In this document: piece after piece, positions 10,571-22,462 of the stretch
How the letters are laid out: every line of letters starts with the position of its first letter
Numbering within the stretch: the first letter of the stretch is position 1
Assembly: GCA_963682055.1 (NCBI GenBank)
Contig: OY821743.1
Location: 15,163,566-15,227,565 of the forward strand
Direction: 5' to 3'
DNA: 64,000 nucleotides
Source of the DNA: Primula veris
Taxonomy: Eukaryota > Streptophyta > Magnoliopsida > Ericales > Primulaceae
Notes under the pieces: model-generated
Seen by the model: only the letters and a program-made list of their open reading frames with translations
Databases searched by the model: none
Told to the model about the DNA's origin: nothing
Program-made: the position numbers and the translations under genes

Positions 10571-12430
10571 CTTTTTTATTTGTAAAAAAGCTGTTTAGTA
10601 TGAGATTATTACAGTTTCATGTATTACATAATAAACTTTACGATTTAGTACATTTTACTATAAAAAAATCCAATATAAGATCACTCAATTTAGTACCATT
10701 TACGTCAATTTGTTAACCGATTTTTGAAGGGTTACAGTTTTGGATTGAAACAAATAGTTTTCTATTTTCTTTTCTCCTAATGAGTTGCTTTTGTTATACC
10801 ATCCAAAAAAGAAAAAACTAGCTTTTTTGTTTATTCATCTGTAAAAAAAAGCCGTTTAGTATCCATTCTATCATCTTTTATTGATTGAATATCCATTCTT
10901 TTCTTTCCTTTTTTGTTAATAACTGGGTTTTTTTATACCCTCTAAAGAAAAAACTAGTTTTTTTTTTAATTTATTTATTTGTAAGAATGCCGTTTAGTGT
11001 ATACATTCTATCATCTTTTACTAATTGAGTATCCCATGTTACCAGTTCTTTTAATTTGTTTTCAAAAAAGTCGTTATTGTTTGTAGTTGGTATGTTTCTA
11101 TTGGGAAAAAAACCTCTTTTAGTCTTTGGTCCCAAGTTTGAACCAAATGACTTGGTTGAGTGTGAAATAGTCTGGTTGGGCAACAAACTGGAGAATTTGG
11201 TTTGTTGGGTACCTAGCTTCTTTTATTTTCCCGCTAAAGTGTAATATAAGTTTTATTTTTTATTCACAAAAGGCCCGTTTAGTATCAATTCTATCATATT
11301 TTAGTGATTGAGTATCTAGTTTAGTTTCTTATAGTTTGATACTCTGCCTAATTATTTTGTTTCCAAACAAGTACTTATTGTTTGTTGTTGGTTTATTTTT
11401 ATATGGCAAAAACTCGTTAACTATTTTGGTACCCGGCCTATAATGAAGACTAGATTCTTTTATTTATTTGTATAAAAGCCTTAGTATCCAATCTATCAGA
11501 TTTTACTGATTGAGTATCCAGGTTACTGTTTCTTTTATTTTTGTACTCTACCTAATTGCTTTGTTTCCAAACCAGTCCTTATTGTTTGTTGTTAGTCTGT
11601 TTCTATCTGGGAAAAACTCGTTTAGTATTTTCGTGCCCATCCTGGTAAAAACTACAGTAGTTTTTTGTTGTTGTTTTTGTGAAAAAGCCGTTTAGTATAC
11701 ATTCTATCACATTTTACTGATTGAGTATCCATCTTGTTATTTCTTTCGTTTTTGGTACTCTACCTAAGCGGTTCATTTCCGATTAACACAGTTGTGTTTG
11801 TCGTTGGTATGTTTCTATTGGAAAAAAACTCATTTAGTATTCTGGTACCGAACTTGAAATTTAGGCAACATTATTGGACCAGGTGACTTGGTTAGATATG
11901 AAATAGTTCGGTTGGGTAACAAACCGGATAATTTGGTTTGTTGGGTTACCTAGCTTCTTTTATTTTTCCTGCTAAAGTGTAATCTAGTTTTTTTTTGGTA
12001 AAAAAAAACCATTTAATATTATGCATTCTAATTTTCTATCATCTTTTTACCCATTAAGATTCCAGGTTATTAAATTTTTGTAATTTATCTAATTGGTATG
12101 TTTCCAAACAAGTCCTTATTGTTTGTTGTTGGTCTGTTTCTATATGGGAAAAACTCGTTTAGTATTTTCGTGCACGGCCTATTGTAATAAGGCTGTTTGG
12201 TATCCATTCTATCAACTTTTACTCAGAGAGAATCCAAGTTACCATTTCTATAATTTTGGAACTTTACCTAATTGTTTTGTTTTCAAACAAAACCTTGGTG
12301 TTTGTTATTGGTCTCTTTCTATACGGAAAAAACTCTTTTATTAAGTTGGTGCCCGACCTATAATGCATGTGATCAAACTAAAAAAACCGTTTAGTATATA
12401 TTCCGTCATCATCTTTCATCTTTTACTCAT
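10571..12430. repeat. second degenerate tandem array, upstream of DP
   Basis: A unit of roughly 220-240 bp recurs with the landmarks GCCGTTTAGTATCCATTCTA, TTTTACTGATTGAGTATCCA, TTTCCAAACAAGTCCTTATT, GTTTGTTGTTGGT and GGGAAAAACTCGTTTAGTAT. It differs from the intron array but shares its 'GTATCC' feel and its degeneracy. It continues at 13673-14105 beyond an inserted element. No convincing gene lies in it. Confidence 0.85.
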
Positions 12431-12951
12431 TTGTAATCGGGTTAATACCCAATTAGTACCATGTACTATCAAATTTTAACGATTGCTACCATATATTATG
12501 AAAATTCCCAATTTGTACTCTCTACTATTGAAATAAGTCCAATTAACATTATTTTGTTCAAAATTGATGACGTCATCAGACTTTAAGTGTCCTTTTACTA
12601 TTTTACCCCATGGATATCAAATAATCTGCAAAATTATTGATTCGCTTTTTTAATTAAATAAGAAAAATTAAATGTAATAAGGATAATAAATATATTAAAT
12701 ACTAAACTAATTAAAAAAAATTATATTGAACTTTAAAATACAAAAACAAATCAAAATTTTGAAAATATATTCAAATAAAGACATTAAAAAAATCCGCAAT
12801 TGCATAAAAAAGAATATATATTTTAAAAATATGTAAAACAAATTATATAAAAATTACTTTTAATAGTATATTAAATATTTTATATTTATAAATATATACA
12901 TCCATATATAAATTTGTACCAAAAAAATAGATGCATTTATAGATAATAAAC

Positions 12952-12968
12952 ACACACACACACACACA
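12952..12968. repeat. (CA)n microsatellite
   Basis: Short CA run inside the long-TIR element. Confidence 0.8.
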
Positions 12969-13057
12969 GTACATTAAAATTTTAAAAATGAATTTATTCT
13001 TTTTCAGTATTTCATTGAGTTTTTTTTCTTTTTCTTTATTTTATTGGTATATATATA

Positions 13058-13064
13058 TACGTAC

Positions 13065-13113
<49 letters not shown>
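13058..13113. repeat. (AT)n microsatellite
   Basis: More than 20 AT units after an ACGTACGTAC stretch, inside the long-TIR element. Confidence 0.95.
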
Positions 13114-13116
<3 letters not shown>

Positions 13117-13672
13117 ACCGTGCCCACACGTTGCGTGTGCGACACATAGTGTGAAAAATAGATATAAAATAAGTATGGAGATGATACAAATATGTGAAAA
13201 ATAAAAAAAGGGATAGAATATAAGACGAGAACACTTAATTTTTGTGTGTGTAATTAAATAGGGAGAAATCATGTTATTAGTTTTTAATTTTTTTTTGTAA
13301 TCAAATTTTTAATTTTTCTATTTTTTATGAGAATAGGGTAGTATGGTAATTAATATAAATTTTAGGTGTATTTTTGTAAAAAAAAAAGTGAAATTTGGTG
13401 GCTTTAATTTTTTTGTATATATATCATCTCAAAAAAGGAAGAGAGAGAGAGTGTTGAGAGTTTTTTTGGGTTCTATTTTGTTCTGAAATGACAAAAATAC
13501 CCCATCTTTAACGGAAAAAGATGACATGGCACTGATGACATCAAATATATGGACGGAAAAAACTAAATTGGGTCAAATTTTCTGCAGTATAGGGTATAAA
13601 TTAGGAATTTTCATAATACATGGTAGCGATCGCTTTACTTGATAATACATGGTACTAATTGGGTATTAAACC

Positions 13673-14105
13673 TGTATAATCTAGCTTTTCTTTTTATTTG
13701 TAAAGAAGCCGTTTAGTTTACTTTCTATCATCTTTTCTTTTTCTATTAATCTAGCTTTTCTTTTTTATTTGTAAAAAAAGCCGTTTAACATACATTTTAT
13801 CATCTTTTCTTTTTTGATAGTCAAGCTTTTCTTTTTATTTGTTAAAAATGCCATTTAGTATCCATTATATAAGCTTTTACTGATTGAGTATCCAGGTTAC
13901 TATTTATGTAATTTTGGTATTCTAACCTTAGGACTGTTTGTTGTTGGTATGTTTCTATACGGAAAAAACATGTTGCATCGGTACCTGACTATAATGCATG
14001 TGATCATCTAAAAAAGCCGTTTAGTATACATTCTATCATAATCTTTCATCTTTTACTCATTTGTTATCTAGTTTTTCTTTTTTATTTCTAATATAACCTT
14101 AGGAC
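13673..14105. repeat. continuation of the DP-upstream array
   Basis: The GCCGTTTAGTATACATTCTA and CTTTTACTGATTGAGTATCC landmarks resume after the inserted element. Units here are shorter and more degenerate. Confidence 0.75.
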
Positions 14106-16205
14106 CGGTCAACTGAAAGAGAAAAACATGAAAAATGTACATTTGGATCCCAAGGATAATAATAAAAAAAACATCAGGTCATAACATATATCAATCTTTG
14201 AAAGAACCATGTGAAAAATAATGCCGGTGTTAAAAATAGGAAAAATTAGGGCTTGGTCCAAAAAAATAAAAAATAAATTTAAGAAGCAGTTTAATTTAGA
14301 TCAAATTATTTAAGTTGTTGTCCAATTTTAATCTATATATAAAGTTTCTAAATTCTATTTCTTCAATTTGTTTGTCTATCTAAAACAACCCATCTTCCCC
14401 AGTGAGACACCATCACCACAGCCATCATCGTCTTTGGCGATGACAACGATTGCCGTCGCAGCTCCGCCCCTCGTAATCCACTCTCTCTACCTCTGTCGGG
14501 CAGTGTTTGTATCCCATCTATCTATCTATTTATGCACATATCTATATATCTCTCTCTATATATACTTATCTATATATATCTCTCTCTCTATATATATATA
14601 GTTATCATATCATACTATTAATATAAGTCAAGCCAAGAGAAATGAATCTGTCAAAATTTGTTAATGTTTTTTAAAAATGCTCATATTCTAATTTACTAAT
14701 TATTCATATACCATAATGCAATTCAAATACATAAATAAACAGACATAAATAAACAAGGTTTAGTCTATTTTGTTTTCGCTCAACAAGAAAGTGAAACGTG
14801 GCCGAGGTTAAGCGTGTCGCTTTTGTTCTCCGTGTGACAATGTTGGCTTTCTTTCTTTTAACACCAGCCATTTAAATATTTTGGATGCAATTACTTTTAG
14901 GTCCCATTAATTTTAAATAAAATAGCAAGGGGCCGAAAAAAGCTAAAAGTAAAACTGAAAATCCGACAAAATTGTAAAATAAAACAATAAAAAATGAATA
15001 ATATAAAAAAAGACAACCGACCCCTATATATATATATATATATATATTTCACTTTGAACAATAAACACACCAACCCAATAATATCGTTCTTACTGGTCCA
15101 AATCCATACTGTTAGAGGTGGTTCTGGTTAATTTTTCATGCTAAGAAATATGACGTATGCGGGTATTTTTGTTCCGAATGAAGAGTGTTCATTGCAGGTA
15201 ATTCTTATAAAACATTAAAAGCAGTTGATTTTAATGACTAAAATTTATTTTGATACTAAAATTGATTTTTAAGATAACGATAATTTATTGCACTCGATTT
15301 TATAACAAAAATATACCGAAAAGGAAGAAACTTAAATCTCGATTTGTATTAAGTCGACCATAATATCTCGTCATTCACTTCTATGGTTAGAATTCATGTA
15401 TTCAATCTTAAAAGGACATCCTAAAAAAGTAAGAAAAAAAATGGATCCTTAACAATTCATTTTAATGCACTTTGTTTTTTAATCAGGAGTATTCAAAACA
15501 CTTATTGTACACACCAAATAAAATTGTGTCTAGAAATATACAATGATGTAAAAGCCCCATGCAAGAGAATGTATACAGCCACATCTACTGACCAGGGGCT
15601 AAAATGTTTATGGATATTTTCTTGTAAAATCTTTTCTCATATATTTCCAATTTTCGTAATGGTCATTTTGTTTTTAAAGTTACTAAAAGGCTTGTGGGTT
15701 TTTAGGTATGATCATGTCGATTAGTTTGGTTGTGTCGTAGATGTGGATTAATTTTTCCTAAACTTCATTTGTTGTTTTGCACTTGGAGATTCAGTTAAGG
15801 ACGTTTAGCCCTAAGACTCTCTAGGATGAGTTTATAGTTTTGCAGTTAAGAATAAACTCTTTTTCGTTTATTCCAAGTTATATCTTCATTAATTGTTATT
15901 GAATTTTTTTCACGTACTTTAATTTTTCATTCATTACAATTATTTGTACTGATATGTATTCTAAACATTATTTTTTATTGGGCAAAGAATTCTCCACCTG
16001 TGAGTTTAACGGGGTTTGCCATGTAGATGTTTAGTTCTAAACTATTAGATTTATAATATTACCACGCTTTTACTCAGATACCACTTGTTTTCCGTTTTCC
16101 TAAGGAAAAACTAAGAAGTAGTGGGTTGAATAGGTGTGTGTATGTATATATACTAATTACTTGAATGAAAAGAGTGAAGTTTTATAAGGAAAAACTAAAA
16201 AGTAG
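14106..16205. other. noncoding, AT-rich
   Basis: No gene could be recognised. A short GC-richer patch at about 14400-14510, next to a TCTATCTATC/TATATCTCTC microsatellite (14515-14605), looks exon-like in composition but has no recognisable product. A (TA)n run lies at 15028-15050. Confidence 0.5.
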
Positions 16206-16932
16206 GGGGGTGAACTCAAGTTGGAGGTTTGGGGGTAGAAAGTACTAAGTTTTATAAATTTGTTGCATATCTTAATTTGTTTACATATTTATATAATTTA
16301 GATCAATTATAGCTTACGAAAGTTGCTTAATTTCTTAACTAAATAAAAGTTCTAAAAGGTAGTCAAACTTATTCAGCTCCCCCCCACCCTTTCTAGATTT
16401 GTTCGACAGACCAATAGTAGGATAATCAAACTCACAATTAAAGAGCATCACATTGCATGTTGGGAACATGTACAAAGAGATCGTGTCGGCCATTAGAGTT
16501 TCAATAACGGAAGAGCATGACATCATCTTCATTTAATAGGGGAACGCCACCATTTTTTGGGGAACGACATGGCAAGATTAAAGGAGGTGGAATAGAAAAG
16601 AGGTAGAATCTTAAAAAGCTAATTTTCTTTTTCTTTTAATAACCGGATATATATACATATAGAGAGGGACAGAGACAAATATACAGATATATATATATAG
16701 AGAGATTATGAAGACCTCTCTTCCCCGCATTGATCCCTTTCTCTCCTCCCCCTGTTTTTCTCCTAGTGTGGATCCTAACATAACCCTCTTCACCGCCTGG
16801 TAATCTCTCATTCTCTGTCATCGCGGTTATCCGTCCCAACAGATCAACATTCGTTATTGATGCTCTTAATAAGGCATTAAGATGAAGATGAAAATTAGAA
16901 ACATAAATCATTTTCTAGATAGCAAGCTCTCC
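16206..16932. repeat. direct repeat block, copy A
   Basis: This 727-bp block matches 20445-21172 at roughly 90% by eye, in the same orientation. It includes the shared run TTTATAAATTTGTTGCATAT, a GA/TA microsatellite and a GC-richer end. Copy B follows a MADS-box relic directly, so the block was probably the 3' flank of such a gene. No protein is convincing in either copy. Confidence 0.85.
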
Positions 16933-17022
16933 CCAAATTAGTTTGATTTTGGGCGAGCTTGGTATTTAGAAAATGATTTATCTTTTTACTTTTCTTCTTC
17001 ATCTTCATGACTTCTTAATGGT
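16872..17022. repeat. imperfect inverted repeat (hairpin)
   Basis: The end of block A (with CATTAAGATGAAGATGAA and AAATCATTTTCTA) is followed within about 10 bases by its inverted relative (TAGAAAATGATTTATC and CTTCATCTTCATGA). The arms are about 65-75 bases and the loop is very small. Copy B lacks the second arm. Confidence 0.65.
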
Positions 17023-17084
17023 TGTCGCTGCCTCTTTCTTAAGGGAATGTGTTCTTCTTTAATTGTGAGTTCATCTCTGCTCTT

Positions 17085-17291
17085 ATTGCTTTGCTAAACA
17101 AAACTAGAGGGGGGGGGGGGGGGTGTTAATTTGTTTGACTAACTTTACGATCTTAATTTATAAACAAAATAAATATGCAATGGACATTAATTATATAACT
17201 TGTTTGAGACTTGTTCGTGGGTAACTCTGCCCTTAAAGAAGATGACGTTTGTGGGTTGTTTTGCCTCTCAAGGAGAAGCATTTGTAAAGGG
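17085..17291. other. noncoding before solo LTR, with G-run
   Basis: A G15-type run lies at about 17109-17123. No gene is seen. Confidence 0.5.
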
Positions 17292-18737
17292 TGTTGGAAA
17301 AATAGGAAAACATGTAGTTTAAACATGTTTTTCCAAAGTGGTCAGGGACCAACTTTGAGTCAATTTTTAATGCGACTCCTCAGTTTTTCTGAGGCCATAC
17401 TCTATGCGTTTGAGTAGCTCGTGTGACGAGCTTCGCAACGGTATATCGCATGACCTATTCGGAGGAATGGTGTGAATGATAATTGGACTCGAATGTTGAT
17501 ACTCGAAAGAGGGAAAAAACCGAAATCTGGAAAGTGGAGTAGAGAGTGGGAATAAACCATGAGGGTTATCCCACATTGGAAAAAACAAGGTTGTTTTTTA
17601 CTCTATATATACAAGTCCATCCCATGTAGTTGGTAAACTAATAAAGTCCGCATACCCATGAGTGGGTTAGTGTGTACCACACACGCGCGCGCTCGCTCGG
17701 GTCTCGGGACTCGGAACTCGGGACTCGGGACTCGGGACTCAGGCCGCGGGATGCGGGATGCGGGATGCGGGGTTTGGGATTTGGGATTTGGGAAATGTCT
17801 CGGGTCTCGGGTCTTGGGTCTTGTACTAAATCTGAAAAGGGACTTTTGCATATTGGCAAGAGCAGTCCCTAGAGTTCCAGAAAGTTTGAAACTCCAGCAG
17901 TTATGGAGACGGATTCTGGGGATGTAACTCCCAGAATTAAATGACCACATTCAATTATGCGGTTTCAGAATCCTCTATAAAGAGGCAGCCATCCCTTCAC
18001 ATTTCATACACATGAAATCAGTATCTTCTCTCTAACAATTCAAAGCTGCATATATTTTTTATTCATAGCACTTAGAAACCAGAGAGAACCATCCACTAAA
18101 AGCTTGACTTAGACTCGTCGCCAGTTTCCGGCGAGTCTTCCGAGAGACGTTGTACCTTGGAATCGAAGCGCTAACGCAACCAGAAACCTTAAGGTGGTTG
18201 GGCGAATATCGGTTAGGGGCATACAGTTAACAGTAGCCTCGTCCGTTTAATTTTACATTCTGTCCGTTTTATTTTTTCGCATTTAAATTCAGTTTTTACA
18301 TTCTGTCCTTTCAATTCAGTATTTTAATTCAGTATTTAAATATTCTGTCCTTAGCTGTAGCTTTTATATTCTGTATTTACTTTTCTGTAATTAGTTTAAA
18401 GTACTGTTTCTATTCTGTAATTTCATTTCTGTATTTTAATTCTGTAATTAGATTAGTTTCTATTCAGTCCTGTAATTTAAATTCATAACAGAACAGTCCG
18501 GCTGTTAAGTCTATACTTTCCAGTCCGGCAGTTTCTTTTAATTGCAAATCAGTACATCAGATTATTAATTAATAATAATCTGATTACGTTTGTTTCTATT
18601 TACAATTCAGTACATACATGTTGTAATCAGTTTATTGTATTTCATTTGGAAATTAATAAAGATTACACTGGTTTTATTTAATTATCGTTTAGTCATTTAT
18701 TTATTATTAATTGTTATTTCGTACACGGAAACCAACA
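17292..18737 (+). mobile_element. solo LTR, same family as the Copia element at 25782
   Basis: A 1446-bp sequence from TGTTGGAAAA to AACCAACA, flanked by a perfect 5-bp duplication AAGGG at 17287-17291 and 18738-18742. No internal retroviral-type region is present, so it is a solo LTR left by recombination between two LTRs. It matches the Copia LTRs over both ends but is longer, because each of those has lost a different middle segment. A CTCTATAAAGAGG TATA-like site is at about 17973. Confidence 0.9.
17697..17790. repeat. minisatellite of 7-8 bp units in the solo LTR
   Basis: Tandem GGGACTC-type units, then GGGATGC units, then GGGATTT units, with drift along the array. It gives both strands long spurious ORFs. 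Confidence 0.9.
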
Positions 18738-18742
18738 AAGGG

Positions 18743-18928
18743 TAGCTATGTCATAATTCCTAATTAAAGGATCCGTGATCGGGTTAAATATAAAAAATCT
18801 CAAGATATGTGTTTGAATTGCAGATAGGACGTAGTCTCATGTTGATGCGAACGTGTATAAATCTTGTGTCAAGTATATTCTATTCCTTACTATTTATATT
18901 TAGGTCTTTAAGATACTTATATATACTA

Positions 18929-19020
<92 letters not shown>

Positions 19021-19302
19021 GCACATGAACGAGTATAGTTAAGATCATAGACAACTAGAAAATAAAAGATTAGCAACACACCCAGTCAGATAATTGTTCA
19101 CATTCAAAAGTACTTAATCAGTAGTTAAGAGTTTACATGAGATTCCCAACCATAAAGCTTAACCCCTCCCCCATAGTCAACATCTAAATCCTATTACCAA
19201 TCTCTGTCATGTTTTGATCCAACACCATCACTAGGTGGTTCAAATTTAAGATCCTCAAGTTTTACACTCATTGTCCCATCAAACACTGGTACATCACCTC
19301 CG
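18743..19302. other. noncoding with (CA)n/(TA)n microsatellite and MADS 3' flank
   Basis: A (CA)n(TA)n(CA)n run lies at about 18938-19020. The part from about 19140 on is the 3' flank of the minus-strand MADS relic and is similar to the flank of the plus-strand relic after 20302. Confidence 0.7.
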
Positions 19303-19641
19303 TCATCTATTTTCCTTGTTTTTTCCCACTTTCTTAATCTGTTCTACCGCTTTCACAATCCTTTGACTGGTGAAATTTCTTTGGTCCATCATTTTCTTGC
19401 TTTGCCCCATATATGTCATCATTTTGAACTTAAAAATCAGTACCCTCTATGCCGCTAGGATACTAAGCCAGACCTCAGGTTGGGTGTCATACAGACAGTA
19501 TATGATCGCACATGCCTCTATGCCACACAATGTCGAGAGCTCCCTTGCCTTTTTCAACAACCTCTTATTTATCTTATTGAATGATGCTTTTCTTGGGGAA
19601 TCATTTTCAATGAAGGCTAGTTTTAACTTCTTTCTAGCCAT
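19303..19641 (-). pseudogene. type I M-gamma MADS-box (AGL80-like) relic
   Basis: From an ATG at 19641, the minus strand reads MARKKLKLAFIENDSPRKAS and on to LLKKARELSTLCGIEACAI and YDTQPEVW, the MADS domain of M-gamma type I factors such as AGL80. Proteins of this group act in the nucleus of the central cell and endosperm. The frame stays open to the end of the MADS domain, meets a TAG at about 19447, then continues in the same frame through a K/Q-rich segment (SKKMMDQRNFTSQRIVKAVE) to a TGA at 19303-19305. So one nonsense codon separates this from a short intact protein of about 112 residues. A second, worse copy lies in inverted orientation at 19968-20302. Confidence 0.85.
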
Positions 19642-19967
19642 GCATTTCGACAAAGAAGTAAAGAATGATACTATTTGGTTTGTATGTTAATATTTTATTT
19701 TCTGGTTTTATTATACAAATGGGCAATGTTATTTATACAATCATCATGCTTCATAAGTAAATGCTCGATCAGAAGTATTCGAAACTAATGAATTCCTTAT
19801 ATATTTTTTAAGAATTATGTACATGTCTGAAATATCAGATCAATCATTTACTTGTTAGGCATGATGATAATATAAATAGCATTGCCAATTTGGACAATAA
19901 AACCACAAAAGCTCATATTCACGTACTAACCATAAACTCTCCTTCTTTACATCTTTAGTCGAATTCC

Positions 19968-20302
19968 ATGGCCAGAAAGAAGGTCAAACTAGCCTTTATT
20001 GAAAACAATGCCCAAGAAAGGCATAATTCAATAAGAAAAAAAAGGTCTTGTTTAAAAAGGTGGGTGATCTATCGGCCTTGTGTTACATTGAGGCATGTGT
20101 AATCATCTACAACGCATATGACACATGATGCGAGGCCTAATTTAGTCTTCCATCGGCATAGAGGGTGAATTCTAAGTTCAAAATGATACCAAATAAGGAG
20201 CAGATCAAGAAGATGATGGACCAACAAATTTTCATCAGGCAAAGATGTGTGAAAGTGGTCGAATAGATGAAGAAACTGACGGGAAAAAAACAAGTAAAAT
20301 GA
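19968..20302 (+). pseudogene. type I M-gamma MADS-box relic, inverted partner
   Basis: The start ATG at 19968 reads MARKKVKLAFIENNAQERH. A frameshift follows near 20030-20055, after which the MADS motif resumes in another frame (VGDLSALCYIEACVIIYNAY). Several stops then interrupt the C-terminal part that matches the minus-strand copy. The 3' flank resembles that of the first copy, and the 20445-21172 block follows. Plainly dead; together the two form a head-to-head inverted duplication about 330 bp apart. Confidence 0.8.
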
Positions 20303-20444
20303 TATGGCGAAGGTGATGTGTCGGTGTTTGATGGGACAAGAAGTGCAAAACTTGAGGATGGTCGATTTGACCTACTTAGGGATGGTGGTGTATTAAAGCA
20401 TGACAGAGATTTTGTAAAATGATTGCGATGTTGACTCGGAGATG

Positions 20445-21172
20445 GGGTTAACTCAAGTTGGAGGGTTGGGGTAGGAAGTAGTAAGTTTTATAAATTTGTT
20501 GCATATTTTAATTTGTTTATATATTTATATAAATAAGATCAATTATAACTTACGAAAGTTGCCAATTATTTTAACTAAATAAAAGTTCAAAAAGATAGTC
20601 AAACTTATTCACCTCCCCCATCCCCTCTAGATTTGTTTGACAGACCAATAGTAGGTTAGTCAAACTCACAATTAAAGAGAATCACATTGCATGTTGGGGA
20701 CCTATACAAAGAGGTCACGGTAGCCATTAGAGCATCAATAATGGAAGAGGATGGGATCCTCTTCTTTTAATTGAGGGAACAACAACATTTTTTGGGGAAC
20801 TACATGGCAAGATTAAAAGAAGAGGAATAGAAAAGAGGTAGAGGGTTAAAAAGCTATTTTTGTTTTTCTTTTAATACCCGGATATATATAGATATAGAGA
20901 AATATAGAGAAGGAAAGAGACAAATATATAGATAGATAGAGAGAGACGATGAAGACCTCTCTTCCCCGCATTGATCTCTTCCCTTCCTCCCCTTGTTTTT
21001 ATCCTTGCGTGGATCCTATCATAACCCTCTTCACCGTCCGGTATTATCTCCCTCTCTGTGATCGCGGTCATCCACCCTAGCAGATCAACGTCCGTTATTG
21101 ATGCTCTTAAGAAGGCATTAAGATGAAGATGAATAGTAGAAACATAAATAATTTTCTAGATAGCAAGCTCTC
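20445..21172. repeat. direct repeat block, copy B
   Basis: Same sequence as 16206-16932 with small indels; it begins just past the MADS relic flank. It holds a short (AG)(AT) microsatellite at 20881-20946. Confidence 0.85.
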
Positions 21173-22460
21173 CTTAAAATTAAAGATAGATGGGGGTTTA
21201 TCTTAGCAACCTACAACACCTATTTTTCTTCGCGATAGGTCACAGGGAGCAGACTCCTATTTAGTTTAATCTCATACCAATTTTGCCAGTAAAAGAGGGT
21301 GATGTGATGAAGATGAAGATGGTAGAAGGGTGTTGTTATAAGATTTTTCACATCAAGGCTAGTATGAAGGCCTGGGATGATTAATTGTTTGGAAAGAGAT
21401 AGGCCAAAGGAAAGCCCTTCACCAAATCAAAAATATGTTCCTAAAATCATTTAGAGGAAGATTCAATATCCCCAGTAACAAGAATGTTTGATTTTTTTTT
21501 TTGATAATTAATAACCCTCATTTGGAGGTAACCTGCTTCACAGGTGCCAAAGTTCGATTAGAAAAGGAGAGAGAAAGAAACCCAAAACAACTGACAAAAG
21601 GGAACCCACAAAGAGGAAGAAGAACCCTATATAGAACAAAAAGTAACTTTTATGGGAGAAAGAATTAAGAGGGGTGGCATGGGCAGTTACGAGATTTTGA
21701 GATGTGCCGTTTGAAGAAATGAGCAAAAAAAAGATGAGTCGAATTCAAATGCAAAGAAGCATTTTGGAGCCATCAAGAGGATAGAGTCAAACAAAAAGTA
21801 ACCAGAATTAATCGTTAGCCTATAAATAGAAAATCATGGACAGCCATAAAAATATATCATACTTACACTTTAAATCAAATTAACAATCGAGCGATTTTCT
21901 TTGGAAAGAATTAGTAATAGGTCATAGCAGTAATAATCATAACGTGGAAATTTGTATCAAACAATACAATACATTAATCTAACTTTTGCAATATTTACTA
22001 TTATGATCCCTCACTCTTGATATAATTTTAGATAAGTCATTAACTAAATCATTTCAATGGATTAAATTTGCATGTGTGAGTTGCATTGAGATTGATCGTT
22101 ATAACTTTGTTACTAACAAAGTGGTCTAGGTATTTTTTGTATATTAATAATTAAAAAGTTGGTAAGATAGTTAGAGTGAGTTCGGGTTTAACCAAATATA
22201 ATTGGCCGATTTTTTTTTAATTAAGTAACCAATCTATACAATTCTAAAAACCTAATTATCACAAACTCATAACACCAACCTTTCTTCCCAAAACATATAC
22301 TCCAAACAAAATAATTATCTCTCTTTTATCTCTTTATCTCATCCATCTCCATCTCCCTTCATTTCTCTCTCCTCCATCTTCCTCTCTTTCATCCATATCC
22401 CCTTCTATCTTCATTCCTCTCTAACCCATCGCCATATAACTGTCCTTACTTCAAATTTTT
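21173..22460. other. noncoding, low-complexity patches
   Basis: A T11-type run at 21490-21502 followed by TTGATAATTAATAACCCTCA could be the inverted tail of a LINE-like insertion, but no coding relic confirms it. A CT-rich stretch lies at 22316-22430. No gene is seen. Confidence 0.45.
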
Positions 22461-22462
22461 TT

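Larger units (their letters stand above)
12440..13672. mobile_element. long-TIR non-autonomous element (Mutator-like?)
   Basis: The ends are inverted copies of each other: GGTTAATACCCAATTAGTAC at the left and, inverted, GGTTTAATACCCAATTAGTA at the right. The similarity runs on for 100 bp or more, including a TGATGACGTCATCAG / TGATGTCATCAG pair about 130 bp in. Flanks TTGTAATC and TGTATAATC could be an imperfect 9-bp duplication. The AT-rich interior has no transposase. It holds the (AT)n run at 13066-13113 and the motif CCGTGCCCACACGTTGCGTG, related to one at 62928-62950. Confidence 0.7.

Noticed and set aside
17603..17950. Overlapping ORFs of 66-115 codons on both strands in the solo LTR
   Set aside because: They are translations of a 7-8 bp minisatellite in all frames; no conserved product.
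18935..19020. ORFs with long Thr-His or Tyr-Ile runs here and at 7913, 13058 and 14515
   Set aside because: Translations of microsatellites.
21490..21760. LINE or SINE tail
   Set aside because: Only a T-run and a vague resemblance; no coding relic or target duplication.
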